Positions 14,816 to 22,001 of a stretch of DNA of 33,698 nucleotides are shown here, in pieces (positions within the stretch are counted from its first letter, which is position 1; each line of letters starts with the position of its first letter). Source of the DNA: Rubrobacter sp. (GTDB lineage Bacteria > Actinomycetota > Rubrobacteria > Rubrobacterales > Rubrobacteraceae); NCBI GenBank assembly GCA_013695475.1, contig JACDAJ010000304.1, positions 1 through 33,698 of the forward strand. The letters are read 5' to 3'. A model generated the notes under the pieces. That model was not told the origin of the DNA. It ran no database searches and worked only from the letters and a program-made list of their open reading frames with translations. Both the position numbers and the translations under genes were made by a program.

Positions 14816-16068
14816 TGCGAGGCGGTTTTCGCGACGAGTCCGGCATCGCCCTCGGGCTGGCGGTGATGGTCGTCGTTGTCGTCGGGATCATGGGCGCGGG
14901 GCTTCTCGTTTTCGTCCGAAACGACCTCGCGTCCGTGGTTCGGGCGAATCAAGGACAAAGCGCCTTTTACGCCGCCGACGCCGGAGCCGAATCCGCCAAA
15001 CGGGAGCTTCTCGGAGACGCTTCCTCCGCGAGCTACGATGCGGACGACGCGAGCGGCGCATGCGATTCGCCCCTCGACGCGGACGCGCCGATCTCCTCCG
15101 AGTGGGCGGTGGGCGAAGGCGCGGAGAGGAGCTTCGAGGGCGGCGGTTTCGTCGCTTCGATCCGGTGGCTCGGCTCGGGATGCGGATTCCCCTCCGGCGG
15201 CGACCCGGACTCGGAGTATTTCGAGGTCGTCTCGACCGGGACTTCCGGGGAGGCGAAGCGGAGGATCGAGGCGGTATACGCCGCCTCCGACGCGAACGCG
15301 CCGCTCGCAAACTATGCCGTCGGAGATGTCCGGATCGGAGATACGGCGGTCGTGGACGGCGTGAGTGTTTTCAGCGGGGGAGACGTCGAGATCGAAGCCG
15401 CCGACTCTCTCCGCGGAGCCGACGAAATTTACGGAGACTGGCGGTCGGACGGGGAAACGGCGCGTCTCGTGGAAGAAGCCGGAGTCGGAGCGGTCGGAGC
15501 CATCTCCGGGGACACGTCCGAAGTCGGGACGCGCGATTTCGACGAGACCTCGGCGCCGCCATTCGTGGGCGAATCTCCCGAAGGCGAACTTTCTTTCCCC
15601 TTCGATCCGGATAATTGGCGGAGCCGCTCGGCGCTCGAATTTTTGAAGGAGGAGGCGACCGCGCAAGGAAATTACCGGGACTCCGGCGGCTCTCTCCCGT
15701 GGCCGGACGACTCGACGGAAAGCACCGTCGTATACGTCGAGTTCGGGGAGCTTTCCGGAAGCGTGGAACTCTCATCGGCGGTGTGCGAAGCGGCGTCGGA
15801 ATGCCGGGGCGTCCTCGTCGTCGAGAACGGGAGCGCGACCGTGGAGAGCGGCGCGGTGTTCCGGGGCGCGGTCGTGGCGGCGGGAGGGGAGGGGGCGGAG
15901 TCGTCGTCCGTCGTCGTGGAGGAGGGCGCGACCGTCGAAGGCTCCATAGCCTCCTCCGGGACGATGGAAATTTTTGGCGAAATCCGAGGCATCGGGCGGA
16001 AGGAAGCTGTGAGTCGGCCCGGTTTCCACGCTATGGAGATATGGAGTTGGCGCGAGCTTTACGAATGA
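14815..16068 (+). CDS. PilX-like pilus assembly protein with beta-helix-like C-terminus
   Basis: The 417-residue protein starts at ATG 14815, sharing one base with the preceding TGA. It has an N-terminal hydrophobic helix (about 13-37) followed by SAFYAADAGAESAKREL, the PilX N-terminal signature. There is no classical G|FTLxE site, as is usual for PilX. The rest is very rich in Gly/Ser/Glu, and its last part has short repeating V-x-V-x-x-G units (VVVEEGATVEGSIASSG), suggesting a bactofilin-like beta-helix. It is the last gene of the minor-pilin operon and probably a surface or tip component. Confidence 0.7.
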   Translation: MRGGFRDESGIALGLAVMVVVVVGIMGAGLLVFVRNDLASVVRANQGQSAFYAADAGAESAKRELLGDASSASYDADDASGACDSPLDADAPISSEWAVGEGAERSFEGGGFVASIRWLGSGCGFPSGGDPDSEYFEVVSTGTSGEAKRRIEAVYAASDANAPLANYAVGDVRIGDTAVVDGVSVFSGGDVEIEAADSLRGADEIYGDWRSDGETARLVEEAGVGAVGAISGDTSEVGTRDFDETSAPPFVGESPEGELSFPFDPDNWRSRSALEFLKEEATAQGNYRDSGGSLPWPDDSTESTVVYVEFGELSGSVELSSAVCEAASECRGVLVVENGSATVESGAVFRGAVVAAGGEGAESSSVVVEEGATVEGSIASSGTMEIFGEIRGIGRKEAVSRPGFHAMEIWSWRELYE

Positions 16069-16283
16069 TCGGCAGTTCGTTGGCGTGAAGCGAGTCTTCG
16101 GAGTCGTCCGAGATGAATCGTCCGAAATCTTCCACTCGCTTCGACTCGAAAACCGCGTCGCTCCGAGCCACGACGATGCCCTTTCTCCGAAATCAGCAAA
16201 CCGCCGTATCCGGGTGACCGCCTCCACGTACGTCCGTGGCGCGTGTGGATGGGAGGCCGCATCATTCGATTCGCCGCGCTAAA

Positions 16284-16766
16284 ATGTCCGTCGTGGAAAA
16301 TAAAGAAGACGACAAAAAAGGAGCCGTCCGGGTCGGGATGGTGTGGGGCGGCATCGGGGGGGCCGTCGGGTTCCTCGTTTCGCTCTTCGGGTCTTTGGCG
16401 GGGATTGTCGCCGCCGTTTTCGTCGGCATTTCGTGTGGGCGACGCGCCGCCGACGCCGAGGAGGGGAAGCGGCACGGGGCGATATCCGGCCTCGTCGGTG
16501 GGGCTTTCACCGCGCCGATTTATATTCTCGGGGCGGCTTCGGGCGCGCTCATCGCCGCGCAGCAAATCGGCGGCGAGCAAATGGCCGCCACGCTCGCGGA
16601 GATTGAGTTCGTTGACATCGAACTGACCGCCGAGGAGGCGTGGAATCTTTATCTCGCGAGCCTCGTGTTTTCGGGGTTCGTGCAGGCGGCGGTTCTCATC
16701 GGGATGGCGGCCCTCGCCGGGGCTTTGGCGGCGCGGAAGTACCGCTCCGATCACGCCTCCGGATAG
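16284..16766 (+). CDS. Hypothetical membrane protein, 160 aa
   Basis: Start ATG 16284 lies in CTAAAATG without a strong ribosome-binding site. The protein has a charged N-terminus (ENKEDDKKG) and Gly/Ala-rich hydrophobic segments at about 15-50, 68-93 and 125-150. It looks like a small integral membrane protein with a glycine-zipper first segment. I cannot assign a family. It converges on the VOC gene, overlapping its end by 16 bp. The 215 bp upstream hold nothing I recognise. Confidence 0.6.
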   Translation: MSVVENKEDDKKGAVRVGMVWGGIGGAVGFLVSLFGSLAGIVAAVFVGISCGRRAADAEEGKRHGAISGLVGGAFTAPIYILGAASGALIAAQQIGGEQMAATLAEIEFVDIELTAEEAWNLYLASLVFSGFVQAAVLIGMAALAGALAARKYRSDHASG

Positions 16767-17149
16767 GCTTTCACCTCGATCCGATACCCGTCCGGGTCGC
16801 GCACGTATACCGCCGGACCACGCCCCCTCGCACCCACGATGCTCTCGAACTTCCTCTCGATCTCCACACCTTTCTTTTCGAGATACTTCACCATCGCATC
16901 CACGCTCCCACCTTCGACGGTGAGTGCGAGATGGTCGTATCCCCCGACTTCGCTCCCCTCGAAATCCGCGTCCGGAACGAGGTGGAGAACGAAGTCGTCC
17001 GTCACGCGGAGCGAGACGAGCGGACGCTCCCCACTCTCGTATTCCTCGACCCCGAACGGCTCGAAGCCGAAGACGTCCCGATAAAAAGCGAGTGAGGCTT
17101 TATAGTCCCGCACCCGCCAATTCGTGTGATCCGCGCCGATTATTTTCAT
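16751..17149 (-). CDS. VOC-family (glyoxalase/bleomycin-resistance/dioxygenase fold) protein
   Basis: The 132-residue protein begins MKIIGADHTNWRVRDYKASL and ends with YVRDPDGYRIEVKAYPEA. Putative metal ligands are H8, H73 and E125, with H56 nearby. Its substrate is not predictable; relatives are lyases, dioxygenases or drug-binding proteins. The ATG has a very strong ribosome-binding site (AAAAGGAGGATAAAC). TATAAA around 17177-17184 on this strand is a possible -10. Confidence 0.8.
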   Translation of the reverse strand: MKIIGADHTNWRVRDYKASLAFYRDVFGFEPFGVEEYESGERPLVSLRVTDDFVLHLVPDADFEGSEVGGYDHLALTVEGGSVDAMVKYLEKKGVEIERKFESIVGARGRGPAVYVRDPDGYRIEVKAYPEA

Positions 17150-17301
17150 GGTTTATCCTCCTTTTCGAACGCTCGAATTTTATATGGGATCCATGCGAGG
17201 CTCCCCTCGCTCGTTCCGATTATCGGGGAAAACCAAGAACCGGAGCGAAGCGACTCACGAATTTAGTACCGGGCTTGCAACAACTTGATACACTCTCCTT
17301 T

Positions 17302-18384
17302 ATGAAAGTCGGAATTGTGGGATTGCCGAACGTCGGCAAATCAACGGTATTCAATAGTTTGACGAAGGCGGGCGCGGAGGCTCAGAATTATCCGTTCACC
17401 ACCATTGACCCGAACCTCGGGGTTTCGGTGGTGCCGGACTCTCGCCTCGACGCCCTCGCGGACATCTCGAAAAGCAAAAGCGTCGTCCACGCGACGGTTG
17501 ATTTCGTGGACATTGCGGGCCTCGTGAAGGGCGCGAGCGCGGGCGAGGGCCTCGGCAACAAATTCCTCGGGAACATCCGCGAGTGCGACGCCGTGGCGCA
17601 CGTCGTGCGGTGCTTCGAGGACGAGAACGTGGCGCACGTCCACGGAGGCGTCGATCCCATCGGCGACATCGAAACCATAAACACCGAACTCCTCTTCGCC
17701 GACCTCGCCACCATCGAACGCCGCCTCGAACGTACCTCGAAAGCCGCCAAAAGCGGCGACTCGAAACTCAAAGCCGAAGCCGACGAACTCGAAAAACTCC
17801 GCGAACACCTTTACGAAGGCTCCCCCGCGAGAACGTTCCCCGCCACCGAAAACATCGGGGAGGCGATGGGAACCCTCATCACCGCGAAGCCGACGTTGTA
17901 CGTCTCGAACGTGGATGAGGAATATGTCGCCGAAGGCAACGAACACAGCTCGAAAGTCAAACAGTTCGCCGAGAAAGAAGGCGCGGAGAGCGTGAGACTT
18001 TCGGCGAAGCTCGAGGCGGAGGTCGTGGATCTACCGCCCGACGAAGCGCGCGAATACCTCGAAATGCTCGGGGTCGAGAAGACCGGATTCGACGAGTTCA
18101 TCCGCTCGGCGTACCGTCTCCTCGGACTCATCACGTTCTTCACCACCGGGGAGAAAGAGAGCCGGGCGTGGACGGTCGAGGAAGGCTCGACGGCGAGGAA
18201 GGCCGCCGGAAGCATCCACACCGACATGGAGCGCGGCTTCATCGCCGCCGAAGTCGGAAACTGGGACTCCGTCGTTTCGGCGGGTTCGTGGAACAAAGCG
18301 AAGGAAGCCGCGGGCATCCGTCTCGAAGGCCGCGACTATATCGTCAAAGACGGCGATACGGTGATCGTCCGTTTCAATGTTTGA
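17302..18384 (+). CDS. ychF: Redox-regulated ATPase/GTPase YchF (Obg family, OLA1-like)
   Basis: The 360-residue protein is full length for YchF. It has G1 GLPNVGKST (7-15), the switch stretch YPFTTIDPNLG, DIAGLVKGASAGEGLGNKF, the atypical NVDE in place of NKxD that lets the family prefer ATP, a coiled-coil insertion, and the TGS domain at the C-terminus (AGSIHTDMERGFIAAEV to DGDTVIVRFNV). YchF is a ribosome-associated ATPase linked to translation and stress responses. The ATG at 17302 gives the conserved MKVGIVGLPNVGKS start; the longer upstream frame is not conserved. Confidence 0.95.
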   Translation: MKVGIVGLPNVGKSTVFNSLTKAGAEAQNYPFTTIDPNLGVSVVPDSRLDALADISKSKSVVHATVDFVDIAGLVKGASAGEGLGNKFLGNIRECDAVAHVVRCFEDENVAHVHGGVDPIGDIETINTELLFADLATIERRLERTSKAAKSGDSKLKAEADELEKLREHLYEGSPARTFPATENIGEAMGTLITAKPTLYVSNVDEEYVAEGNEHSSKVKQFAEKEGAESVRLSAKLEAEVVDLPPDEAREYLEMLGVEKTGFDEFIRSAYRLLGLITFFTTGEKESRAWTVEEGSTARKAAGSIHTDMERGFIAAEVGNWDSVVSAGSWNKAKEAAGIRLEGRDYIVKDGDTVIVRFNV

Positions 18385-18540
18385 TGCCCCGCTTCGCTTT
18401 TCAGCTTTTCAGCTTTTTGTCGGGGTGCCGAATTCGGGCGATGGCGCCGCATTTTCGGTTGTGCGGGGGTCGAGAAGCCGCTTCGCTTCAGGTTTCGGGT
18501 TTCGGGTTCTTCGCCGGGGATCCGCTCGTCTCCGGGTGGA

Positions 18541-19218
18541 GTGGCTCCCGGCTCGGCCCGCGCCGGACTCTTCGTGATCCCCTTCGCACCTTTCACGAAA
18601 CCCCTCGCTTCGGCGAAGGTCGCGCTCGTCACGACGGGTGGCGTCCATTTGCCTGACGACGAACGCTTCGACATTGACGACTTTCTCGGGGACTTTTCAT
18701 ATCGGGAGATCCCAAATTGCGCCGAAGAACTCACATGGACGCACGCTTATTTCGCCGACGACCGCTCCGACCTCGACTGTGTTTTCCCCCTTCGGACGAT
18801 GCGGAGGCTCGCCGAAGAAGGGGTCGTCGGCTCGTTGAATCGGCGGCATTTCTCGTTCATGGGAGCCATACACGACACCGGGCCTCTCATCGAGGAGTCC
18901 GCCCCCGAAGTCGCGGGTGAGCTTCTCGGCGATGGGGTGGATGCCGTCCTTCTCACGCCTTCGTGACCGCTTTGCCACCGGTCGGTCGGGCTGGTGAGCG
19001 AAGAGATCGAGAAGGTCGGAATACCGACGACGACGCTCTCGATGGAGCATGGGATGTCGGCTCCCCGCGTCGCCCGCGTTCCGTTCCCATACAACTTCCC
19101 GATGGGTGCGGCGGGGGATGCGGATGGTCGTCGGGAGGTCGCCTTCGCGGCGCTCTCGCTCCTCGAAGAACTCGACGAACCCGGAGAAAAGATCCTCGAC
19201 TTCGAGTGGCGCGGGTGA
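18541..19218 (+). CDS. Glycine/sarcosine/betaine reductase selenoprotein B (GrdB)-family selenoprotein, Sec at codon 142
   Basis: The frame reads ALVTTGGVHLPDDERFD, then HFSFMGAIHDTGPL, GVDAVLLTPS, then UGA (18964-18966), and continues PLCHRSVGLVSEEIEKVGIP to FEWRG and TGA at 19216-19218. GrdB/PrdB-family proteins place Sec (or Cys) at exactly this strand end; Cys homologues have CPxCH, so the motif here is U142-P-L-C145-H. A SECIS-like hairpin follows. Expected length is about 225 residues including Sec. The cellular reaction is unknown: classical GrdB takes part in reductive cleavage of glycine or betaine, but short aerobic relatives are uncharacterised. The start could be GTG 18541 (weak GGTGGA) or GTG 18574 (homology starts there). 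Alternative: two separate ORFs or a pseudogene, disfavoured by continuous family homology across the UGA. Confidence 0.82.
18964..18996 (+). promoter_or_regulatory. Putative bacterial SECIS element (GrdB-like gene)
   Basis: Following the UGA, CACCGGTC (18976-18983) pairs with GGCTGGTG (18989-18996) over eight positions, two of them G-U, around the loop GGTCG (18984-18988). The loop starts 17 nt after the UGA and begins with GG. The E. coli fdhF SECIS has a similar spacing and a GGUCU loop. This is the stronger of the two SECIS candidates. Confidence 0.72.
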
Positions 19219-19295
19219 GAAGTTTATCGTCCCGGAAGGCTCGCGTCGCGTATACTGCGTATGGGTAAAATAGATAAAAAGAGTCGAATGCGAAG

Positions 19296-19997
19296 GTGAG
19301 TGGCGTGGCGATTTTATTCATATTCCTGGCGGCGGTTTTCGTTGTTTTCTTCATATTCTTGCTTCCGATAATCTTCTCGCTCCGGGCGGTGGGGAGCTTG
19401 TTCGTGTATCCGGGGCAACTCAAAACCATGTTCGGAAACAAGATTCTCAGGCGAAACCACGCCCTCGAACACGCGACGATCGCGGTGATGATGGAGAAGG
19501 AGCCGGGCCGGAAATTCAACGGATACTCCACCGACGACGGCTTCTTCGTTCAAGGTGTCCGCTCCCTCGAAGAGGTCGAGAAAGCGTCGAGGGAAGCCCT
19601 CCGAAGGCTCAACGGACGCGAGAAAAAGCTCGCCATCCACAGGAATTGCGGGACGACCATCGTGGCCGCGAACCTCCTCGCGGCGGTCTTTTTTATCGCC
19701 GCCGTGGGCATCGGGATATATCTCGGCGGGACGGCTCTTTATCTCCTCGTGGTTCTCGGGGTGGTTCTCGCGCTAACTTTGCGGGTTCCTTTCAGCCTCC
19801 TTCTCCAGCGTTTCGTCACGACCGACGCCGACCTTTCGAACGCCGATGTCGGGTGGGTCGAACCGGCGCGGCCACAGGATCTCCAAAGCGGCATCCTCGG
19901 TGTCCTCCTCGCCGCCTCGACCGTCCAAGTCCGGATCTTCCACACCGACCCGGAGGCCGTCGAAGTCCTCCGAGGCGACGAAACCATAGTCCGGTAG
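19296..19997 (+). CDS. DUF6391-like membrane protein
   Basis: The 233-residue protein has two hydrophobic N-terminal stretches (about 4-40), then NKILRRNHALEHATIAVMM, which I associate with the DUF6391 family, a cytosolic stretch, HRNCGTTIVAANLLAAVFF and two more membrane segments (about 120-170). The C-terminal domain reads GILGVLLAASTVQVRIFHTD. Its function is unknown. The start is either GTG 19296 or GTG 19305; the second has a better spaced AAGGTGAG. TAAAAT at 19266-19271 is a possible -10. Confidence 0.65.
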   Translation: MSGVAILFIFLAAVFVVFFIFLLPIIFSLRAVGSLFVYPGQLKTMFGNKILRRNHALEHATIAVMMEKEPGRKFNGYSTDDGFFVQGVRSLEEVEKASREALRRLNGREKKLAIHRNCGTTIVAANLLAAVFFIAAVGIGIYLGGTALYLLVVLGVVLALTLRVPFSLLLQRFVTTDADLSNADVGWVEPARPQDLQSGILGVLLAASTVQVRIFHTDPEAVEVLRGDETIVR

Positions 19998-20028
19998 CCG
20001 ACCACGGCGAAGCTGGCCGCACAGCCAC

Positions 20029-20105
20029 AAACCGCCTTCGGGAAACCGCCTTCGGGAAACCGCCTTCGGGAAACCGCCTTCGGGAAACCGCCTTCGGGAA
20101 ACCGC
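20029..20105. repeat. 14-bp tandem repeat, five perfect units plus a partial sixth
   Basis: AAACCGCCTTCGGG occurs five times head to tail (20029-20098) without change, then a partial unit AAACCGC. Each unit contains a small imperfect palindrome (CCG...CGG). Length 14 is not a multiple of three, and no gene crosses it. Confidence 0.9.
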
Positions 20106-20110
20106 GCTTT

Positions 20111-20145
20111 TCAGCCGTCAGCTTTTTATTTTTGCTGGCGGCTGA
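20111..20145. terminator. Hairpin with T-rich loop and tail
   Basis: TCAGCCGTCAGC (20111-20122) pairs with GCTGGCGGCTGA (20134-20145), with one G-U pair, around TTTTTATTTTT. A T-rich stretch follows. The loop resembles that of the hairpin at 13066-13124, so it may belong to the same dispersed family. It could terminate the DUF6391-like transcript. Confidence 0.4.
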
Positions 20146-20448
20146 TTTCCTGCTTTTTGCCCGACGGACTTTCGCCGCGCTCGACCGGGGTGTCGTCGGG
20201 GCGGGTTTTTCGGCTTTCGCTCCTCGCGCAGCGACACGCGGCTCGGCGCGGACACGCCGTTCGCCGGGATACGAAGAGGCCGGGCCGTCTTTACGATGGA
20301 ATTCGGTTCTCGACCGGACTCGCGGACATTTCATCGCCGCCTCTGCGTAAGTTCATCGCTTCTCGGGTATAGACACGCTTCGGAAGATGAGTTTATTTCG
20401 ACGGGCGGCTTTCCATGCGCCGCTCTCGATTCGTGAAGGAGCGTTTTC

Positions 20449-21816
20449 GTGGAGAATTCCCAGACTTATGATTTCGTGATCATCGGCGGCGGACAGGCGG
20501 GCATCCCACTCGCATACGCCCTCGCCGGAGATGGCCGGTCGGTCGCGCTCGCCGAGAGCAAATGCCTCGGCGGCTCGTGCGTGAACTACGGATGCAGCCC
20601 GACGAAAGCGGCCATCGCCTCCGCGAGAGTCGCCCACCAAGCCCGCCGCGCCCCGGAGTTCGGCCTCGAAATCCCCGATGTCCGCGTTGATTTCCCCGGC
20701 GTCCTCGAACGGGCGAAAGGCATCGTCGAGATGAAGCGGAGCGGCCTTTATAAAGGCTTCGAAGGCTCCGGGAATCCCGTCCTCATCGAAGGCCACGCCC
20801 GCTTCGAGGAGAAAACCGACGACGGATTCCGCCTCTCGGTCGGGGAGCGGAGCGTCGTCGCCCGCCAAGTCGTCATAAACACCGGGGCGAAGTCTTCGGT
20901 TCCTCCGATTGGCGGCCTCGAGAACGTCGAGTATATAAGCTCCGAAAACTGGCTCGACCATACGGAGTTGCCGGAGCATCTCGCCGTCGTCGGCGGCGGG
21001 TACATCGGGCTGGAAATGGCTCAGTTTTACCTGCGGATGGGGAGCCGCGTGACGGTCGTCGTCGGAAACTCCGGACAGGTTCTCGGGAATGAGGACGACG
21101 ATGTCGCCGAGGCAATGAAGAACATCCTCGAAGAAGAAGGAATCGAGTTCGTCTTCGAGGCTCGCGCCGAAAAGGTCGAGAAGAGCGGCGGCGGAATATC
21201 CCTCACCCTCGACACGGGGCGCGGGATAAATTGCTCGGACATCCTCGTTGCGACCGGGCGGAAGCCGAATACCGACGGCCTCGGCCTCGAAAACATCGGC
21301 CTCGAAACCGGAGATGGCGGAGTCATCGAGGTGGATGAGCGGCTCGCGACGAGTGTGGAAGGGGTATGGGCGGCGGGCGATGTGCGTGGGGGGCCGATGT
21401 TCACGCACACTTCGTATGACGACAATATCGTCCTCGCTTCGCAGATAACGGGGGACGGTTCGCGCACGACCGACCGGGTCGTGCCGTATGCGGTGTTCAC
21501 CGACCCGGATCTCGGTCGGGCCGGGATGACCGAGAAGGAAGCCCGCGAGGCCGGATACGACATCGAAGTCATGACCTTCGACGTGAAAAACGACGGGAAA
21601 GCGACGGAGATCGGGGAGACGAAAGGTCTCATAAAAGTCGTCGCCGACAAATCGAACGACCGCATCCTCGGCGCGGCGGTCCTCGCCCACGAAGGCGCGG
21701 AACTCGTCCACACATACATCGCCCTCATGAACGCCGACGCGCCGTACACCGTCATCCGGGACGCGGTTCATATACACCCGACGATCTCCGAGTCCATACA
21801 AAGCGTCGTGGCTTAG
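20449..21816 (+). CDS. FAD-dependent pyridine nucleotide-disulfide oxidoreductase (MerA/lipoamide dehydrogenase-like)
   Basis: The 455-residue protein is a class I flavoprotein disulfide reductase. It has FAD-binding GGGQAGIP (13-20), the redox-active pair GGSCVNYGCSPTK (C44 and C49), NAD(P)-binding AVVGGGYIGLEMA, a second FAD motif VWAAGDVRGG, and the dimer-interface HIHPTISE (catalytic H443, E448). No heavy-metal domain and no C-terminal vicinal Cys are present, so it is not a complete mercuric reductase. Possible substrates are a low-molecular-weight disulfide or a lipoyl/thioredoxin-like partner. GTG 20449 follows GAAGGAGC. Two selenoprotein candidates nearby would need thiol reductants, but no link can be shown. 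Confidence 0.9.
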   Translation: MENSQTYDFVIIGGGQAGIPLAYALAGDGRSVALAESKCLGGSCVNYGCSPTKAAIASARVAHQARRAPEFGLEIPDVRVDFPGVLERAKGIVEMKRSGLYKGFEGSGNPVLIEGHARFEEKTDDGFRLSVGERSVVARQVVINTGAKSSVPPIGGLENVEYISSENWLDHTELPEHLAVVGGGYIGLEMAQFYLRMGSRVTVVVGNSGQVLGNEDDDVAEAMKNILEEEGIEFVFEARAEKVEKSGGGISLTLDTGRGINCSDILVATGRKPNTDGLGLENIGLETGDGGVIEVDERLATSVEGVWAAGDVRGGPMFTHTSYDDNIVLASQITGDGSRTTDRVVPYAVFTDPDLGRAGMTEKEAREAGYDIEVMTFDVKNDGKATEIGETKGLIKVVADKSNDRILGAAVLAHEGAELVHTYIALMNADAPYTVIRDAVHIHPTISESIQSVVA

Positions 21817-21846
21817 GCTCGCTTCGCTTGTCGCTCCCTTCGGTCG

Positions 21847-21925
21847 CTCCGGTTGTTGGTTTGTGGTTATTGGTTATTGGCAAATACAAAAAACCAATAA
21901 CCCGTAACCAATAACCAAAGAGCGA
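21847..21925. repeat. Dispersed intergenic hairpin repeat, copy B
   Basis: GGTTATTGG occurs in overlapping tandem at 21865-21880 and its complement CCAATAACC at 21894-21902 and 21908-21916, forming a hairpin with an A-rich loop. The flank CGCTCCGGTTGTTGGTTTGT matches copy A in inverted orientation. It lies after the disulfide reductase stop and may end that transcript. Confidence 0.6.
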
Positions 21926-22001
21926 AGCCGCCTGAAAACTGAGACAATGCTTGGCGCAAGGTGGTTTGTCGGTGGGATATTGCCCCGAACGGCGAAGGGA
22001 G

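Larger units (their letters stand above)
19998..20448. other. Repeat-rich intergenic region
   Basis: These 450 bp contain no supported gene. They hold a 14-bp tandem repeat array and a T-rich hairpin, annotated separately, then GC-rich sequence up to the ribosome-binding site of the next gene. Confidence 0.6.

Noticed and set aside
17240-17301. A promoter for ychF in TTGCAA...TACACT
   Set aside because: The two boxes are only about 8 bp apart, and no alternative pair with proper spacing is convincing.
20029-20105. CRISPR array
   Set aside because: The 14-bp units are directly adjacent without spacers, and no cas genes are present.
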